NCBI RefSeq assembly: GCF_020734105.1
Contig: NZ_JAJAFR010000002.1
Location: 372,001 to 436,000, forward strand
Source: Alkalihalobacillus deserti
GTDB taxonomy: Bacteria > Bacillota > Bacilli > Bacillales > Bacillaceae_D
Direction: 5' to 3'
Length of the DNA: 64,000 nucleotides
The position numbers and the translations under genes are program-made. The notes below the pieces were generated by a model. It was not told where the DNA came from and did not search any database. It saw only the letters and a program-made list of their open reading frames with translations. Positions 20,685-31,029 of this stretch are shown piece after piece. Numbering within the stretch: position 1 is the stretch's first letter; the number at the start of each line of letters is the position of its first letter.

Positions 20685-21155
20685 GTGAGTACGAAAGTAA
20701 CTGATGTAACAAGCGAGCTGGTAACACCTATACTAGATGAACTACAGCTGGAGTTAGTTGATGTTGAGTTCAAAAAGGAAGGACCTAATTGGTTTCTTCG
20801 GATCTACATTGATTCTGAATCAGGAGTCGATCTTGAGGATTGCGGACAAGTGAGTGAAAAGTTGAGTGAAAAGCTCGACGAATTAGATCCTATTCCACAA
20901 GCTTATTTTCTCGAGGTTTCTTCTCCAGGAGCAGAACGACCATTAAAGAAAGAGAAAGACTTGCAAAAGGCTATAGGTAAAAATGTTTACATTTCAACAT
21001 ATGAGCCAATTGATGGTGAGAAAGCTTTTGAAGGCAGGTTAATTAGTTTTGATGGTGAGATCCTAGAAGTAGAAGTAAAAATTAAGACACGTAAAAAAGT
21101 TTATTCGATTCCATATGAAAAAGTAGCAAACGCAAGATTAGCAATTATCTTCTAG
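20685..21155 (+). CDS. rimP: Ribosome maturation factor RimP
   Basis: 156 residues from GTG 20685, with AGGAGGG upstream (20672-20678). RimP assists late assembly of the 30S subunit. The N-terminal domain carries [20 protein letters not shown] and the conserved [19 protein letters not shown]; the C-terminal SH3-like domain starts about residue 85. It is the first gene of the classic rimP-nusA-ylxR-ylxQ-infB operon, with 49 bases before nusA. Confidence 0.95.
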   Translation: MSTKVTDVTSELVTPILDELQLELVDVEFKKEGPNWFLRIYIDSESGVDLEDCGQVSEKLSEKLDELDPIPQAYFLEVSSPGAERPLKKEKDLQKAIGKNVYISTYEPIDGEKAFEGRLISFDGEILEVEVKIKTRKKVYSIPYEKVANARLAIIF

Positions 21156-21204
21156 ATCAAGACGAATGAATGGTCTTGGCAATTGAAAGGGGGAAACAGA
21201 ATCC

Positions 21205-22320
21205 ATGAATAGCGAATTTATGGATGCATTAGCAACGTTAGAAAGAGAAAAAGGGATAAAAAAAGATATTATCATTGAGGCAATTGAAGCTGCCCTTATC
21301 TCTGGATACAAACGAAATTTTAATCAAGTTCAAAATGTACGTGTTGATGTGAATAGAGACAACGGAAGTATTCGTGTCTTTGCAAGAAAAACAGTAGTTG
21401 AAGAGGTATTCGACGCTAGACTCGAAATTTCAATAGATGAGGCACAAAAAATCAATCCAAGTTATGAGGTTGATGATGTTGTTGAAATCGAAGTGACACC
21501 GAAAGATTTTGGTCGGATTGCGGCCCAAACAGCGAAACAAGTCGTAACACAACGTGTTCGCGAAGCGGAACGTGGTATTATTTATTCTGACTTTATCGAT
21601 CGTGAAGAAGATATTATGACAGGGATTGTTCAACGTCAAGATCATCGGTTTATTTATGTGGACCTTGGAAAAGTGGAGGCATTATTACCACTAAGTGAAC
21701 AAATGCCGAATGAAACCTATAAACATAATGACCGTATTAAAGCTTATATTACTAAGGTGGAAAAAACGACAAAAGGACCTCAAATTCTCATCTCACGTAC
21801 GCATCCAGGTCTTTTAAAACGACTTTTTGAACTTGAAGTTCCTGAAATCTACGATGGAACAGTTGAAATTAAATCTGTTTCACGTGAAGCAGGAGACCGC
21901 TCTAAAATAGCTGTTCATGTTGATAACCCTGAGGTAGATCCTGTCGGTGCTTGTGTTGGACCTCGTGGTCAAAGAGTTCAAACGATCGTTAATGAACTAA
22001 AAGGTGAAAAAATTGATATTGTACGTTGGTCTGAAGATCCGGTTGAATATGTGGCTAACGCGTTAAGTCCTTCCAAAGTACTTAAAGTCAATGTGAATGA
22101 AGAAGAGAAAATGACTCAAGTCATTGTTCCTGACTATCAATTGTCGCTTGCAATTGGCAAACGTGGGCAAAATGCCAGATTAGCCGCAAAGCTTACAGGC
22201 TGGAAGATTGATATCAAGAGTGAATCAGATGCAAGAGAACTTGGTTTACTGAGTGATGAAGACGAGGTTTTAACAGATGCATCCTCTGAACATGTGTTTG
22301 TTTCAACAGAAGAAGAATAG
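21205..22320 (+). CDS. nusA: Transcription termination/antitermination factor NusA
   Basis: 371 residues, the short Gram-positive form without the C-terminal acidic repeats. NusA binds RNA polymerase and nascent RNA to modulate pausing and termination. An N-terminal polymerase-binding domain (1-125) leads to S1 (about 130-200, IMTGIVQRQDHRFIYVDLGK), KH1 (about 230-300, GACVGPRGQRVQTIVNEL) and KH2 (about 300-345, LAIGKRGQNARLAAKLTGW). ATG has AAAGGGGG upstream. Second gene of the operon. Confidence 0.97.
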   Translation: MNSEFMDALATLEREKGIKKDIIIEAIEAALISGYKRNFNQVQNVRVDVNRDNGSIRVFARKTVVEEVFDARLEISIDEAQKINPSYEVDDVVEIEVTPKDFGRIAAQTAKQVVTQRVREAERGIIYSDFIDREEDIMTGIVQRQDHRFIYVDLGKVEALLPLSEQMPNETYKHNDRIKAYITKVEKTTKGPQILISRTHPGLLKRLFELEVPEIYDGTVEIKSVSREAGDRSKIAVHVDNPEVDPVGACVGPRGQRVQTIVNELKGEKIDIVRWSEDPVEYVANALSPSKVLKVNVNEEEKMTQVIVPDYQLSLAIGKRGQNARLAAKLTGWKIDIKSESDARELGLLSDEDEVLTDASSEHVFVSTEEE

Positions 22321-22338
22321 AAAAAGGAGATGGAGCAA

Positions 22339-22611
22339 GTGAAACAGCGTAAAGTTCCTCTTCGAAAGTGCATTGTAACAAATGAAATGAAGCCTAAACA
22401 AGACTTGATTCGAATTGTTCGTTCACCAGAAGGAGAAGTCTCTATTGATTTGACTGGAAAGAAGAACGGCAGAGGGGCTTATATTAGTAACAATGATGAA
22501 AGTTTTGAATTAGCTAAAAAGAAAGATATTTTATCTAGGCAATTACAAGTCAAAGTAGATCCTGAAATTTACGATAAATTGCATGAAGCTAGTAAGCGGA
22601 GCCGCAAATGA
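22339..22611 (+). CDS. ylxR: YlxR (RnpM), RNA-binding modulator of RNase P
   Basis: 90 residues from GTG 22339, which has AAAAAGGAGA (22321-22330) at good spacing; ATG 22330 overlaps that site. The DUF448 fold shows VPLRKCIVTNEMKPK, LIRIVRSPEGEVSID and GRGAYIS. Homologues bind RNA, and the B. subtilis protein has been reported to modulate RNase P. Four bases overlap ylxQ, so the two are coupled. Confidence 0.93.
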   Translation: MKQRKVPLRKCIVTNEMKPKQDLIRIVRSPEGEVSIDLTGKKNGRGAYISNNDESFELAKKKDILSRQLQVKVDPEIYDKLHEASKRSRK

Positions 22612-22910
22612 TCGCTAAATGGATTTCATTACTCGGACTCGCAGCGCGAGCAAGGAAACTAGTAACAGGGGAAGAGCTCGTCTTAAAAGAGGTCAGAAAA
22701 AAAACAGTGAAGCTTGTTCTTCTGTCATCTGATGCTGCAGAACAAACAAAGAAAAAGGTATTGGACAAATGCGTTTATTACAATATACCGGTTCGGATAG
22801 TGTCTGATCGAGCAACGTTAGGGCAAGCTATCGGAAAAGCGGAAAGAGTCGTCATTGGGATAATGGATGATGGATTTGCGAAGAAAATGAACGCATTACT
22901 GGACCAATGA
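22608..22910 (+). CDS. ylxQ: YlxQ, L7Ae/L30e-family K-turn RNA-binding protein
   Basis: 100 residues. The L7Ae-like fold is visible in [40 protein letters not shown] and [20 protein letters not shown]. Such proteins bind kink-turn RNA; this one is a non-essential ribosome-associated protein in B. subtilis. ATG overlaps the end of ylxR by four bases, and infB follows after 16 bases with its own GGAGG site. Confidence 0.92.
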   Translation: MIAKWISLLGLAARARKLVTGEELVLKEVRKKTVKLVLLSSDAAEQTKKKVLDKCVYYNIPVRIVSDRATLGQAIGKAERVVIGIMDDGFAKKMNALLDQ

Positions 22911-22926
22911 TTCTGGAGGTAAATAC

Positions 22927-25020
22927 ATGAAAAAAATGCGAATATATGAATATGCAAAAGAAAAAGATGTGGCAAGTAAAGTAATTATTGATAAGTTGAC
23001 TGATTCAGGTTTTTCTGTTTCTAATCATATGTCAGTGATTGATGATAAGATGATGGAAACGTTAGAAGGCACTAAATCAACTTCTAATGTTGCTACTGAT
23101 ACGAAGAAAAGTGATAATCGTCCTCCTAAGCAACAAAAAAATGACGGAAAACGCAATCATTCAAAGCCATTTAACAACAACAATAAAGGTCAACAAAACC
23201 GCGGAAATAAACAACAACGTGGTGGTCAAGTACAGCAAAGACAAGAGCCGCCTAAGCCTAAACCACTTCCAGACAAAATTACGTACGAAGGTTCATTATC
23301 GGTTGGAGAATTAGCAAAGAAGCTACATAAGGAACCATCTGAGTTAATTAAAAAATTAATGTTCCTTGGCGTAATGGCTACTATTAATCAAGAATTGGAT
23401 AAAGATTCAATTGAATTGATTGCTGGCGACTATGGTGTTGAAGTTGAGGAAGAAATTGTTATCGATGAAATGGATTTTGAAAGTTATGTGGATGAAGATA
23501 AAGAGGAAGACTTACAAGAGAGACCTCCTGTCGTAACAATTATGGGTCACGTTGATCATGGTAAAACAACGTTGCTTGATTCTATCCGTCACACAAAAGT
23601 TACGGAAGGTGAGGCTGGAGGCATCACGCAACACATTGGTGCATACCAAATTGAAACGAACGGTAAAAAGATTACATTCCTTGATACACCTGGACACGCG
23701 GCTTTTACAACAATGCGTGCTCGTGGAGCTCAAGTTACCGATATTACGATTCTCGTTGTCGCTGCAGATGATGGTGTTATGCCACAAACAAAAGAAGCGA
23801 TCAGCCATGCAAAAGCAGCCGGTGTACCAATTATTGTTGCGGTGAATAAGATTGATAAAGAAGCTGCGAATCCAGATCGTGTCATGCAAGAATTAACAGA
23901 ATTTGAGCTTGTTCCTGAGGCTTGGGGTGGAGAAACAATTTTTGTTAATGTTTCAGCTCTTGCTGGAACGGGTATTGATGAACTTCTTGAAATGGTCCTT
24001 CTTGTATCTGAAGTGGAAGAATTAAAGGCAAACCCTGATCGATTAGGTCGTGGAACTGTTATTGAAGCAGAGCTTGATAAAGGTCGAGGAGCTGTAGCTA
24101 CGCTTCTTGTACAAAGTGGAACACTAAAAGTTGGGGATCCGATTGTTGTTGGGGCATCATTTGGACGTGTTCGTGCAATGGTCAATGATCTCGGTCGTCG
24201 TGTGAAACAAGTCGGACCATCTACACCTGTTGAAGTTACAGGTCTTAATGAAGTTCCCCTTGCTGGTGATCAATTCCAAGCATTTGCTGATGAGAAAAAA
24301 GCTCGTCATATTGGTGAGGCTCGATCTTCTCGTCTACGTGAAGAAAACCTTGCTGAGAACTCAAAGGTCAGCTTAGATGATCTCTTTAACCAAATTCAGC
24401 AAGGTGAGGTTAAAGATATTAACATTATTATTAAAGCAGATGTTCAAGGTTCTGTAGAAGCTATGCGAGGATCTTTAGAAAAGATTGATGTTGAAGGAGT
24501 AAAAATTAACATCATTCATACTGGAGTTGGTGCCATTACTGAATATGATGTAATGCTAGCATCTGCATCAAATGGAATTGTTATTGGATTTAACGTTCGT
24601 CCTGACGTTAATGCCAAACGTACAGCTGAAGCTGAAAAGGTAGACATCCGTCTTCACCGTGTTATTTATAATGCGATTGATGAAATTGAAGCAGCGATGA
24701 AGGGGATGCTTGATCCTGAATTCGAGGAAAAGGTAATTGGTCAAGTTGAAGTTAGAGCGACTTTTAAAGTATCAAAAGTTGGTACAATCGCTGGTGCATA
24801 CGTTACTGAAGGTAAAGTGACTAGAGATTCTACAGTTCGTCTCATACGTGATGGAATCGTTGTGTATGAAGGTTCAATTAATGCACTTAAACGCTTTAAA
24901 GATGATGCAAAGGAAGTTGCAGCTGGTTACGAGTGTGGTATTACGCTTGAGAAATATAACGATATTAAAGAAGGCGACATCATCGAAGCATACGTAATGG
25001 AGGAAATTGAACGTAAATGA
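22927..25020 (+). CDS. infB: Translation initiation factor IF-2
   Basis: 697 residues. IF-2 is the GTPase that brings initiator tRNA to the 30S subunit and promotes subunit joining. A short N-terminal module ([20 protein letters not shown]) leads into an asparagine/glutamine-rich linker (about 50-115), a second IF2-N module (about 120-175) and the GTPase: GHVDHGKT near 207, DTPGH near 254, NKID near 307. Domains II to IV follow, ending [20 protein letters not shown]. The ATG has GGAGG at 22915-22919. Four bases overlap ylxP. Confidence 0.97.
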   Translation: MKKMRIYEYAKEKDVASKVIIDKLTDSGFSVSNHMSVIDDKMMETLEGTKSTSNVATDTKKSDNRPPKQQKNDGKRNHSKPFNNNNKGQQNRGNKQQRGGQVQQRQEPPKPKPLPDKITYEGSLSVGELAKKLHKEPSELIKKLMFLGVMATINQELDKDSIELIAGDYGVEVEEEIVIDEMDFESYVDEDKEEDLQERPPVVTIMGHVDHGKTTLLDSIRHTKVTEGEAGGITQHIGAYQIETNGKKITFLDTPGHAAFTTMRARGAQVTDITILVVAADDGVMPQTKEAISHAKAAGVPIIVAVNKIDKEAANPDRVMQELTEFELVPEAWGGETIFVNVSALAGTGIDELLEMVLLVSEVEELKANPDRLGRGTVIEAELDKGRGAVATLLVQSGTLKVGDPIVVGASFGRVRAMVNDLGRRVKQVGPSTPVEVTGLNEVPLAGDQFQAFADEKKARHIGEARSSRLREENLAENSKVSLDDLFNQIQQGEVKDINIIIKADVQGSVEAMRGSLEKIDVEGVKINIIHTGVGAITEYDVMLASASNGIVIGFNVRPDVNAKRTAEAEKVDIRLHRVIYNAIDEIEAAMKGMLDPEFEEKVIGQVEVRATFKVSKVGTIAGAYVTEGKVTRDSTVRLIRDGIVVYEGSINALKRFKDDAKEVAAGYECGITLEKYNDIKEGDIIEAYVMEEIERK

Positions 25021-25298
25021 TCATAGGTTTCGTGCGTCTTGAATTACTGATTTATGATGCTCAATCTTTAAAAGAAAAGCGTTCAGTTTTGAAAAGTCTT
25101 CAAACTAGATTAAAGCAACGATTCAATATTTCCGTTGCTGAAACTGATCATCACGATGTTTGGCAACGTGCTGAGCTAACGATGGTGACTGTCTCTAATG
25201 ACCGTGCTATTTGTGAACGAGAATTGCAAAAAGCACTTGCCTTGATTGACAGCCAGCCTGAGGCGGAAAGAACGGTCACAGATTATGAATGGCTGTAA
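25017..25298 (+). CDS. ylxP: YlxP (DUF503) small conserved protein
   Basis: 93 residues, the normal size. DUF503 features: [35 protein letters not shown] and [13 protein letters not shown]. Function unknown; its constant place between infB and rbfA suggests a link to ribosome biogenesis. It overlaps the infB stop by four bases and lies 24 bases before rbfA. Confidence 0.92.
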   Translation: MIIGFVRLELLIYDAQSLKEKRSVLKSLQTRLKQRFNISVAETDHHDVWQRAELTMVTVSNDRAICERELQKALALIDSQPEAERTVTDYEWL

Positions 25299-25322
25299 TG
25301 CAAAAGAGCAGAGGTGAAAGAG

Positions 25323-25673
25323 ATGAGTAATGTTCGAGCACACCGTGTCGGTGAACAAATGAAAAAAGAATTAAGCGATATTATTATGCGTGAATTAAAG
25401 GACCCTCGTGTTAGCTTTGTAACAGTAACAGGAGTCGACGTTACTGGTGATCTTCAACAAGCAAAAGTTTTTATAACTGTGCTTGGAAGTGATGAACAAA
25501 AAGAAGCAACTCTTCAAGCTTTATCCAAAGCGAGAGGATTTATTCGCTCCGAGATTGGTAAAAGAATTCGTCTTCGTAAAACACCAGATATCTTTTTTGA
25601 ATTTGATGAATCGATTGAATACGGTAATCGAATAGAAACACTTTTACAAGATTTAAATAGAGATCAAAGGTAA
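25323..25673 (+). CDS. rbfA: Ribosome-binding factor A
   Basis: 116 residues from ATG 25323, preceded by GAGGTG (25311-25316); GTG 25314 lies within that site. RbfA binds the 30S subunit near helix 1 of 16S rRNA and helps it mature. The KH-like fold is seen in [37 protein letters not shown] and [20 protein letters not shown]. It ends the rimP operon with a terminator six bases after the stop. Confidence 0.96.
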   Translation: MSNVRAHRVGEQMKKELSDIIMRELKDPRVSFVTVTGVDVTGDLQQAKVFITVLGSDEQKEATLQALSKARGFIRSEIGKRIRLRKTPDIFFEFDESIEYGNRIETLLQDLNRDQR

Positions 25674-25678
25674 TGGTA

Positions 25679-25710
25679 GGATAGAAGGGCTAAAGCTCTT
25701 CTATCCTTTT
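25679..25710 (+). terminator. Intrinsic terminator after rbfA
   Basis: GGATAGAAGGGCT pairs with AGCTCTTCTATCC around a two-base loop, with one internal mismatch, followed by TTTT. It ends the translation-factor operon and is directly abutted by the repeat locus. Confidence 0.85.
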
Positions 25711-25754
25711 AGCTATATTAAAAAAGGGTGGTTTTCCCTTTTTTTATATAGCTA
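25710..25754 (+). repeat. Locus-specific hairpin before the 25.8 kb repeat array
   Basis: A 19-base arm beginning TAGCTATATTAAAAAAGGG (25710-25728) pairs with 25736-25754 with one mismatch, around a seven-base loop (TGGTTTT). The inner part recurs before copies 2 and 3 of the array (near 25860-25890 and 25999-26030). Confidence 0.8.
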
Positions 25755-25755
25755 A

Positions 25756-25835
25756 GCAATGAGCGTAGCCGATGCAAGATTTTAAGCCTTTCTGAGCAAT
25801 CTTCTCAGAAGGCTCGCATCGAGTGAAACCATTGC
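25756..25835 (+). repeat. Structured intergenic element, copy 2 (rbfA–truB array, unit 1)
   Basis: 80 bases from GCAATGAGCGTAGCC to GAGTGAAACCATTGC. The ends pair (GCAATG with CATTGC), then CGATGC with GCATCG, then CCTTTCTGAG with CTCAGAAGG. A 30-base spacer containing AACATGTACGCAGAAAGCAA leads into the next unit. The unit repeats with an exact period of 139 bases. Confidence 0.85.
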
Positions 25836-25894
25836 AAAACATGTACGCAGAAAGCAAGGCAAAAGGGTGGTTTTCCCTTTTTTAATATAGCTAA

Positions 25895-25974
25895 GCAATG
25901 AGTGTAGCCGATGCAAGATTTTAAGCCTTTCTAAGTGATCTTCTCAGAAGGCGCGCATCGAGTGAAACCATTGC
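25895..25974 (+). repeat. Structured intergenic element, copy 3 (rbfA–truB array, unit 2)
   Basis: Nearly identical to unit 1, shifted by exactly 139 bases, including spacer and hairpin. Differences are few (AGTGTAGCC for AGCGTAGCC; TCTAAGTGATC in the inner arm), consistent with recent tandem duplication. Confidence 0.85.
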
Positions 25975-26033
25975 AAAACATGTACGCAGAAAGCAAGGCA
26001 GAAGGGCGGTTTTCCCTTTTTTAATATAGCTAA

Positions 26034-26117
26034 GCAATGAGCGTAGCCGATGCAAGATTTTAAGCTGTTACGAGTGGGCTTCTCGTAGCAGGCGCGCTAG
26101 CTGAGGGGAGTCATTGC
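26034..26117 (+). repeat. Structured intergenic element, copy 4 (rbfA–truB array, unit 3)
   Basis: Begins 139 bases after unit 2 with the same left half. The inner helix is different in sequence but still pairs: CTGTTACGAG with CTCGTAGCAG (one G·U). The right end is more diverged (GCGCTAGCTGAGGGGAGTC) but still ends CATTGC. No gene is seen in 25674-26219. Confidence 0.75.
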
Positions 26118-26219
26118 CATCTGTCATATTAGCAGAAGACTGATAAGCAAAAGATTGGTGTAACGTCTATGCTATAAAGCCACACCCAAAGAACATAAAG
26201 TTATAATTCGGAGGAAAAC

Positions 26220-27140
26220 ATGAACCCAAACGGAATTTTAATTTTACATAAACCAAGAGGAATGACCTCACATGATTGTGTGATGAAAATTAGAAGACTA
26301 TTTCAAACGAAAAAAGTAGGTCATACAGGTACATTGGATCCTGATGTAACTGGTGTGCTTCCAATTTGTATTGGGAAAGCAACTAAAGTAGTCGAATACA
26401 TGTCAGGCTATTCAAAGCAATATGAAGGCGAAGTGACGGTTGGGTTTTCAACTACAACAGAGGACAAGAGCGGTGACAAAGTTGAGTCGAAAAAAGTTGT
26501 AGAGAAATGGTCACAACAGTTTATCGCTATGACATTAAATGAGTTCGAAGGTGACATCGTGCAAATTCCCCCGATGTATTCAGCTGTGAAAGTGAATGGG
26601 AAAAAATTATATGAATATGCTCGTGCTGGTAAACAAGTAGAGCGTCCAGAAAGAAATATAACGATTCATTCAATTGAATTGCTTTCTGATGTTGTTTATC
26701 AAGATAACACAGCGTCATTCCGTTTTCGTGTTCATTGTAGTAAAGGGACGTATGTTCGAACGTTAGCTGTTGATATTGGAAGGAAGCTTGGTTATCCCGC
26801 GCACATGTCGGACCTAGTTAGAACACTATCTGGTCCGTATCATATTGAAGAAAGTATTACATTTGAAGAACTAGAAATGAAAAAAGAAATGTGCACTTTA
26901 ACTGAAGTACTAATCCCTTTTGATACAGCCGTTAATTACTTACCGAAAGCGGTTGTTGACCAAGAAACTGAAATGAAAATTAAAAATGGTTCAGTCATAC
27001 CAGTACAGAAAGGATTAGAACAAAATCGATTTACCGTTTATAATGAAAATGGAGAATGTTTAGCTGTTTATAAGCGCCATCCAACTAAGGAAGATTTCGT
27101 AAAGCCAGAAAAAATGTTCTGGACTGGTGAACCAATATAG
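26220..27140 (+). CDS. truB: tRNA pseudouridine-55 synthase TruB
   Basis: 306 residues. Makes pseudouridine 55 in the T-loop of tRNAs. The catalytic motif GHTGTLDPDVTGVLPI puts the nucleophilic Asp at residue 40; GILILHKPRGMTSHDC at the N-terminus and CSKGTYVRTLAVDIGRKLG follow. A C-terminal PUA-like domain ends the protein. The ATG has CGGAGGAAA upstream (26210-26218). ribF follows with 25 bases between. Confidence 0.96.
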   Translation: MNPNGILILHKPRGMTSHDCVMKIRRLFQTKKVGHTGTLDPDVTGVLPICIGKATKVVEYMSGYSKQYEGEVTVGFSTTTEDKSGDKVESKKVVEKWSQQFIAMTLNEFEGDIVQIPPMYSAVKVNGKKLYEYARAGKQVERPERNITIHSIELLSDVVYQDNTASFRFRVHCSKGTYVRTLAVDIGRKLGYPAHMSDLVRTLSGPYHIEESITFEELEMKKEMCTLTEVLIPFDTAVNYLPKAVVDQETEMKIKNGSVIPVQKGLEQNRFTVYNENGECLAVYKRHPTKEDFVKPEKMFWTGEPI

Positions 27141-27165
27141 AAATTGTATGAAAAGGGGATTCTTT

Positions 27166-28104
27166 ATGGATACCATTTATTTAAATCATCCCATTGATAA
27201 AGGCATGTTAAAGATCGTTCCAACGGTAATGGCATTAGGATTTTTTGATGGCGTCCATAAGGGACATCAAGCCGTTATCCATGCAGCGATTGATAAAGCA
27301 AAAATTTTAGGGACAACTGCATCGGTGATGACATTTAATCCTCACCCAAAAGAGGTACTAAGAAAACAAGAAAACAAGATGAATTACATAACACCACTTC
27401 CTGAAAAAATCAGGAAGATCGAACAACTAGGAGTGAATACGTTATATGTTGTTCATTTTACACGTGAGTTTGCAGATTTGACACCTCAGCAATTTGTGGA
27501 CGAGTATCTGATCGATATGAATGTTGTTCATGCTGTAGCAGGCTTTGATTTTACATATGGGTCATTAGGGAAAGGAACTATGGAGACTTTACCTTTTCAC
27601 GCACGTAGTCGTTTAGATTCGACAATTGTTGAAAAGCTTGAAGCTGATAATGAGAAAGTGAGTTCATCTCGAATTCGCCAGCTATTAGGTGAAGGGAAAG
27701 TTGAGATAGTTACTCGTTTATTAGGAGAGTCTTATATTGTTAGAGGGACAGTTGTCGATGGCGAGAAAAGAGGAAGAACAATCGGATTTCCGACTGCTAA
27801 TGTACAACCTAAAGACCGTTACATCATCCCGAGAACAGGTGTATATGCTGTCACACTAACTGTTAAAAATGAAGAATTTTCTGGTGTTTGTAATATCGGA
27901 TTTAAGCCTACTTTTCATAATGAAGTGAAAGAACCGACAATTGAAGTTCATCTTTTCTCTTTCAATCGGGATATTTATGGAGAAGATGTTAGTATAAGTT
28001 GGCATTACCGAATACGGGATGAACGAAAGTTTTTCAATATAGACGAACTTATTAATCAAATTAATCTTGATAAAGAAAAGGCTATGTCTTTGTTGCCGTC
28101 ATGA
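27166..28104 (+). CDS. ribF: Bifunctional riboflavin kinase / FAD synthetase
   Basis: 312 residues from ATG 27166, preceded by AAAAGGGGA; earlier in-frame starts overlap truB. Converts riboflavin to FMN and FAD. The N-terminal nucleotidyltransferase domain shows VMALGFFDGVHKGHQAVI (HxGH-like) and VMTFNPHPKEVL, and SSSRIRQLLGEGKVE ends it near 185. The C-terminal flavokinase domain carries GRTIGFPTANVQP and TGVYAVTLTV. No FMN riboswitch is seen upstream. Confidence 0.95.
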   Translation: MDTIYLNHPIDKGMLKIVPTVMALGFFDGVHKGHQAVIHAAIDKAKILGTTASVMTFNPHPKEVLRKQENKMNYITPLPEKIRKIEQLGVNTLYVVHFTREFADLTPQQFVDEYLIDMNVVHAVAGFDFTYGSLGKGTMETLPFHARSRLDSTIVEKLEADNEKVSSSRIRQLLGEGKVEIVTRLLGESYIVRGTVVDGEKRGRTIGFPTANVQPKDRYIIPRTGVYAVTLTVKNEEFSGVCNIGFKPTFHNEVKEPTIEVHLFSFNRDIYGEDVSISWHYRIRDERKFFNIDELINQINLDKEKAMSLLPS

Positions 28105-28107
28105 TAA

Positions 28108-28130
28108 AGGAAATGAAACTTGCATTTCCT
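28108..28130 (+). other. Short hairpin between ribF and rpsO
   Basis: AGGAAATG pairs with CATTTCCT around seven bases. It is followed by an A-run instead of T, so termination on this strand is doubtful. It could mark the end of ribF transcripts or part of the rpsO leader. Confidence 0.35.
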
Positions 28131-28242
28131 GAAAAAAAAATGTATAGTAATCCTTGTACGTTTAGTACACATCCGTTTCTTGGCAGATCGAATCACCGAC
28201 GTTTGCTAGGGAATAGGAGATAAGAAAAGGGAGGTGAATAGG

Positions 28243-28512
28243 ATGGCTTTAACACAAGAGCGCAAAAATGAATTAATTGCTGATTTTAAGACGCATGACA
28301 CGGACACTGGTTCTCCAGAAGTTCAAGTTGCTATCCTAACAGAGCAAATCAACACATTAAATGAGCATTTACGTACTCATAAGAAGGATCACCATTCACG
28401 TCGTGGTCTTTTGAAAATGGTTGGTCAACGTCGTAACTTGTTAACATACTTACGTAATAAGGATGTAACACGTTACCGTAACCTAGTTGACAAGCTTGGC
28501 TTACGCCGATAA
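28243..28512 (+). CDS. rpsO: 30S ribosomal protein S15
   Basis: 89 residues from ATG 28243, with GGGAGGTG at 28230-28237; an in-frame GTG at 28234 lies within that site. S15 binds 16S rRNA helices 20-22 early in 30S assembly and often represses its own mRNA. Conserved text: [38 protein letters not shown] and [21 protein letters not shown] terminator follows before pnp, the usual neighbour. Confidence 0.97.
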   Translation: MALTQERKNELIADFKTHDTDTGSPEVQVAILTEQINTLNEHLRTHKKDHHSRRGLLKMVGQRRNLLTYLRNKDVTRYRNLVDKLGLRR

Positions 28513-28520
28513 TTGTGATA

Positions 28521-28546
28521 AAAGCGGGAGATCTTCCCGCTTTTTT
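28521..28546 (+). terminator. Intrinsic terminator after rpsO
   Basis: AAGCGGGA pairs with TCCCGCTT around a short loop, followed by six T residues. Confidence 0.85.
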
Positions 28547-28678
28547 CTTGGTTGTTTAATATTGGTAATTTCTCTAGATCTAACCAATGATCGTTCAATA
28601 TTTTAAATTCTATTCAATTAGGTAATAATAGATGTAGGTATGAAAATGAATAATGGTGTACGAGAGGAGTACGCGTAA

Positions 28679-30793
28679 ATGGAACAAACAAAACACGTAT
28701 TTAAAATGGACTGGGCTGGTCGAGAATTAACAGTCGAAACAGGTCAGTTAGCTAAGCAAGCTAATGGCGCTGTCCTAGTTCGGTATGGTGATTCAGCAGT
28801 ATTATCAACTGCTACTGCCTCAAAAGAACCAAAAGATCTTAACTTTTTCCCTCTTACTGTCAATTACGAGGAGCGTCTTTATGCAGCAGGAAAAATTCCT
28901 GGAGGTTTCATTAAGCGTGAGGGGCGTCCTAGTGAAAGAGCAATTTTAACAAGCCGTTTAATTGATCGACCTATTCGACCGCTTTTTCCAGATGGTTTTC
29001 GTAATGAAGTTCAAGTTATTAGTATCGTTATGAGTTCAGATCGAAATGCTTCCTCTGAAATGGCAGCTATGATTGGTTCTTCCTTAGCTCTTTCTGTATC
29101 GGATATTCCTTTTGATGGACCGATTGCTGGAGTAACGGTAGGACGATTGGATGGGAATTTCATTATTAATCCAACGACAGAGCAGCTTGAACAAAGTGAT
29201 ATCGATCTTGTAGTAGCTGGTACAAAACAAGCTATTAATATGGTTGAAGCAGGTGCAGACCAAGTAGCCGAAGAAGTCATGTTAGAAGCTATTATGTTTG
29301 GACATGAGGAGATTAAAAAGCTTATCGCATTTCAAGAGGAGATTGCATCAGCTGTTGGAAAAGAGAAATCTGAAATCAAATTAAAGCAAGTTGATTCTGA
29401 ACTTGAAAAAGAAGTTCGAACATTAGCTGAAGCTGAATTGAAAAAAGCGGTACAAGTTCAAGAAAAGCATGCACGTGCAGAAGCAATTGATGCTGTTAAA
29501 AATAAAACGGTTGAATCATTTGAAGAGCGAGAAGACATCAATCTAGGTGACGTAAAAGAAGTGCTACATAAGATTGTCAAGGAAGAAGTACGACGTCTTA
29601 TTACAATCGATAAAGTTCGCCCAGATGGACGTAAAGTGGATGAAATTCGTCCTCTTGCTTCACAAGTAAATCTTCTTCCACGTACACATGGATCTGGTCT
29701 TTTTACAAGAGGTCAGACTCAAGCTTTAAGCATTTGTACACTTGGTGCTCTTGGTGATGTACAAATTCTAGATGGTCTTGGAATCGAAGAATCAAAACGC
29801 TTCATGCATCACTATAATTTTCCACAATTTAGTGTTGGGGAAACAGGACCAATTCGTGGCCCAGGTCGTCGTGAAATTGGACATGGTGCTTTAGGTGAGC
29901 GTGCACTTGAGCCAATTATACCAAATGAGGTTGATTTCCCTTATACAATTAGACTTGTCTCAGAAGTATTAGAATCAAATGGTTCTACATCTCAAGCAAG
30001 TATCTGTGCCAGTACTTTAGCTATGATGGATGCCGGTGTACCGATTAAAGCACCAGTTGCAGGTATTGCAATGGGTCTTGTTAAACATCAAGAACATGTT
30101 TCGGTTTTAACTGATATTCAAGGTATGGAAGATGCACTTGGAGATATGGATTTTAAAGTGGCTGGAACAAGTGAAGGGATTACAGCTCTTCAAATGGACA
30201 TTAAGATTTCTGGCATAAATCGTGAAATTTTAGAAGAGGCATTAGCGCAAGCTAAAAGAGGTCGTATGGTTATCCTTGAAAGTATGCTTTCGGCTATAGC
30301 AGAAACGAGACAGGAACTTTCTACTTACGCTCCTAAAATTATGACAATGAACATTAAACCTGATAAAATCCGTGATGTTATTGGACCAAGTGGAAAAATG
30401 ATTAATAAGATCATTGAAGAAACAGGCGTTAAAATTGATATTGAACAAGACGGAACTGTTTATATTTCTTCTGTTGATGCGTCAATGAATGACAAAGCAC
30501 GTGCGATCATTGAAGACATTGTTCGTGAAGTTGAAGTTGGACAAACATATCTAGGAAAAGTGAAACGGATTGAGAAATTTGGTTGCTTCGTTGAACTATT
30601 TAAAGGGAAAGACGGATTGGTGCATATTTCTCAGCTAGCTGAAGAGCGTGTTGAAAAAGTTGAAGATGTAGTAAAACTAGGTGATGAAATGCTCGTCCGA
30701 GTAACTGAAGTAGATAACCAAGGAAGAGTTAACCTTTCACGCAAAGTCATCCTAAAAGAAGAAAAAGAACGTAAGCAGCAAGCACAGAAATAA
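28679..30793 (+). CDS. pnp: Polynucleotide phosphorylase (PNPase)
   Basis: 704 residues. 3'-5' phosphorolytic exoribonuclease and main mRNA-degrading exonuclease. Two RNase PH domains (about 10-145 and 310-545), an alpha-helical linker between them, a KH domain (about 552-615, [20 protein letters not shown]) and an S1 domain (about 620-692, [20 protein letters not shown]). The active-site region [15 protein letters not shown] is intact. ATG has GAGAGGAG upstream. Partner of the RNA degradation genes rny and rnjB elsewhere in the window. Confidence 0.97.
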   Translation: MEQTKHVFKMDWAGRELTVETGQLAKQANGAVLVRYGDSAVLSTATASKEPKDLNFFPLTVNYEERLYAAGKIPGGFIKREGRPSERAILTSRLIDRPIRPLFPDGFRNEVQVISIVMSSDRNASSEMAAMIGSSLALSVSDIPFDGPIAGVTVGRLDGNFIINPTTEQLEQSDIDLVVAGTKQAINMVEAGADQVAEEVMLEAIMFGHEEIKKLIAFQEEIASAVGKEKSEIKLKQVDSELEKEVRTLAEAELKKAVQVQEKHARAEAIDAVKNKTVESFEEREDINLGDVKEVLHKIVKEEVRRLITIDKVRPDGRKVDEIRPLASQVNLLPRTHGSGLFTRGQTQALSICTLGALGDVQILDGLGIEESKRFMHHYNFPQFSVGETGPIRGPGRREIGHGALGERALEPIIPNEVDFPYTIRLVSEVLESNGSTSQASICASTLAMMDAGVPIKAPVAGIAMGLVKHQEHVSVLTDIQGMEDALGDMDFKVAGTSEGITALQMDIKISGINREILEEALAQAKRGRMVILESMLSAIAETRQELSTYAPKIMTMNIKPDKIRDVIGPSGKMINKIIEETGVKIDIEQDGTVYISSVDASMNDKARAIIEDIVREVEVGQTYLGKVKRIEKFGCFVELFKGKDGLVHISQLAEERVEKVEDVVKLGDEMLVRVTEVDNQGRVNLSRKVILKEEKERKQQAQK

Positions 30794-30798
30794 AAGGG

Positions 30799-30830
30799 AG
30801 GAGACTGGGGAATGACCTAGTCTCCTTTTT
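30799..30830 (+). terminator. Intrinsic terminator after pnp
   Basis: AGGAGACT pairs with AGTCTCCT, with further pairing inside, followed by five T residues. The rest of the 236-base gap to ylxY shows no gene. Confidence 0.85.
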
Positions 30831-31029
30831 AATACCTTTGATATAGAGTGGAACAACAGTCGTCATAAAAAATCCTTACCGCTTAAGTTTAGATGGTTGA
30901 AAGAGTGTGTTTCTTGGTAAATAAGGAGCGAGCGGATTCTATGTATTACTTCCAACCAGTTGAACAAGTCTAAAAACGTTCTAACCTGTCCTATATTTGC
31001 ATACAATCGCACTAGAGGAGGGACGGGTG

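Noticed and set aside
23512..24185. Long antisense frames over infB
   Set aside because: Opposite-strand shadows of a highly conserved gene; no ribosome sites and no protein-like composition.
25756..26117. CRISPR array
   Set aside because: Units are about 139 bases with internal inverted repeats and nearly identical throughout; no short direct repeats with unique spacers and no cas genes.
30941..30973. Ten-codon frame with AAGGAG ahead, upstream of ylxY
   Set aside because: Too short and spacing too long to support as a leader peptide.
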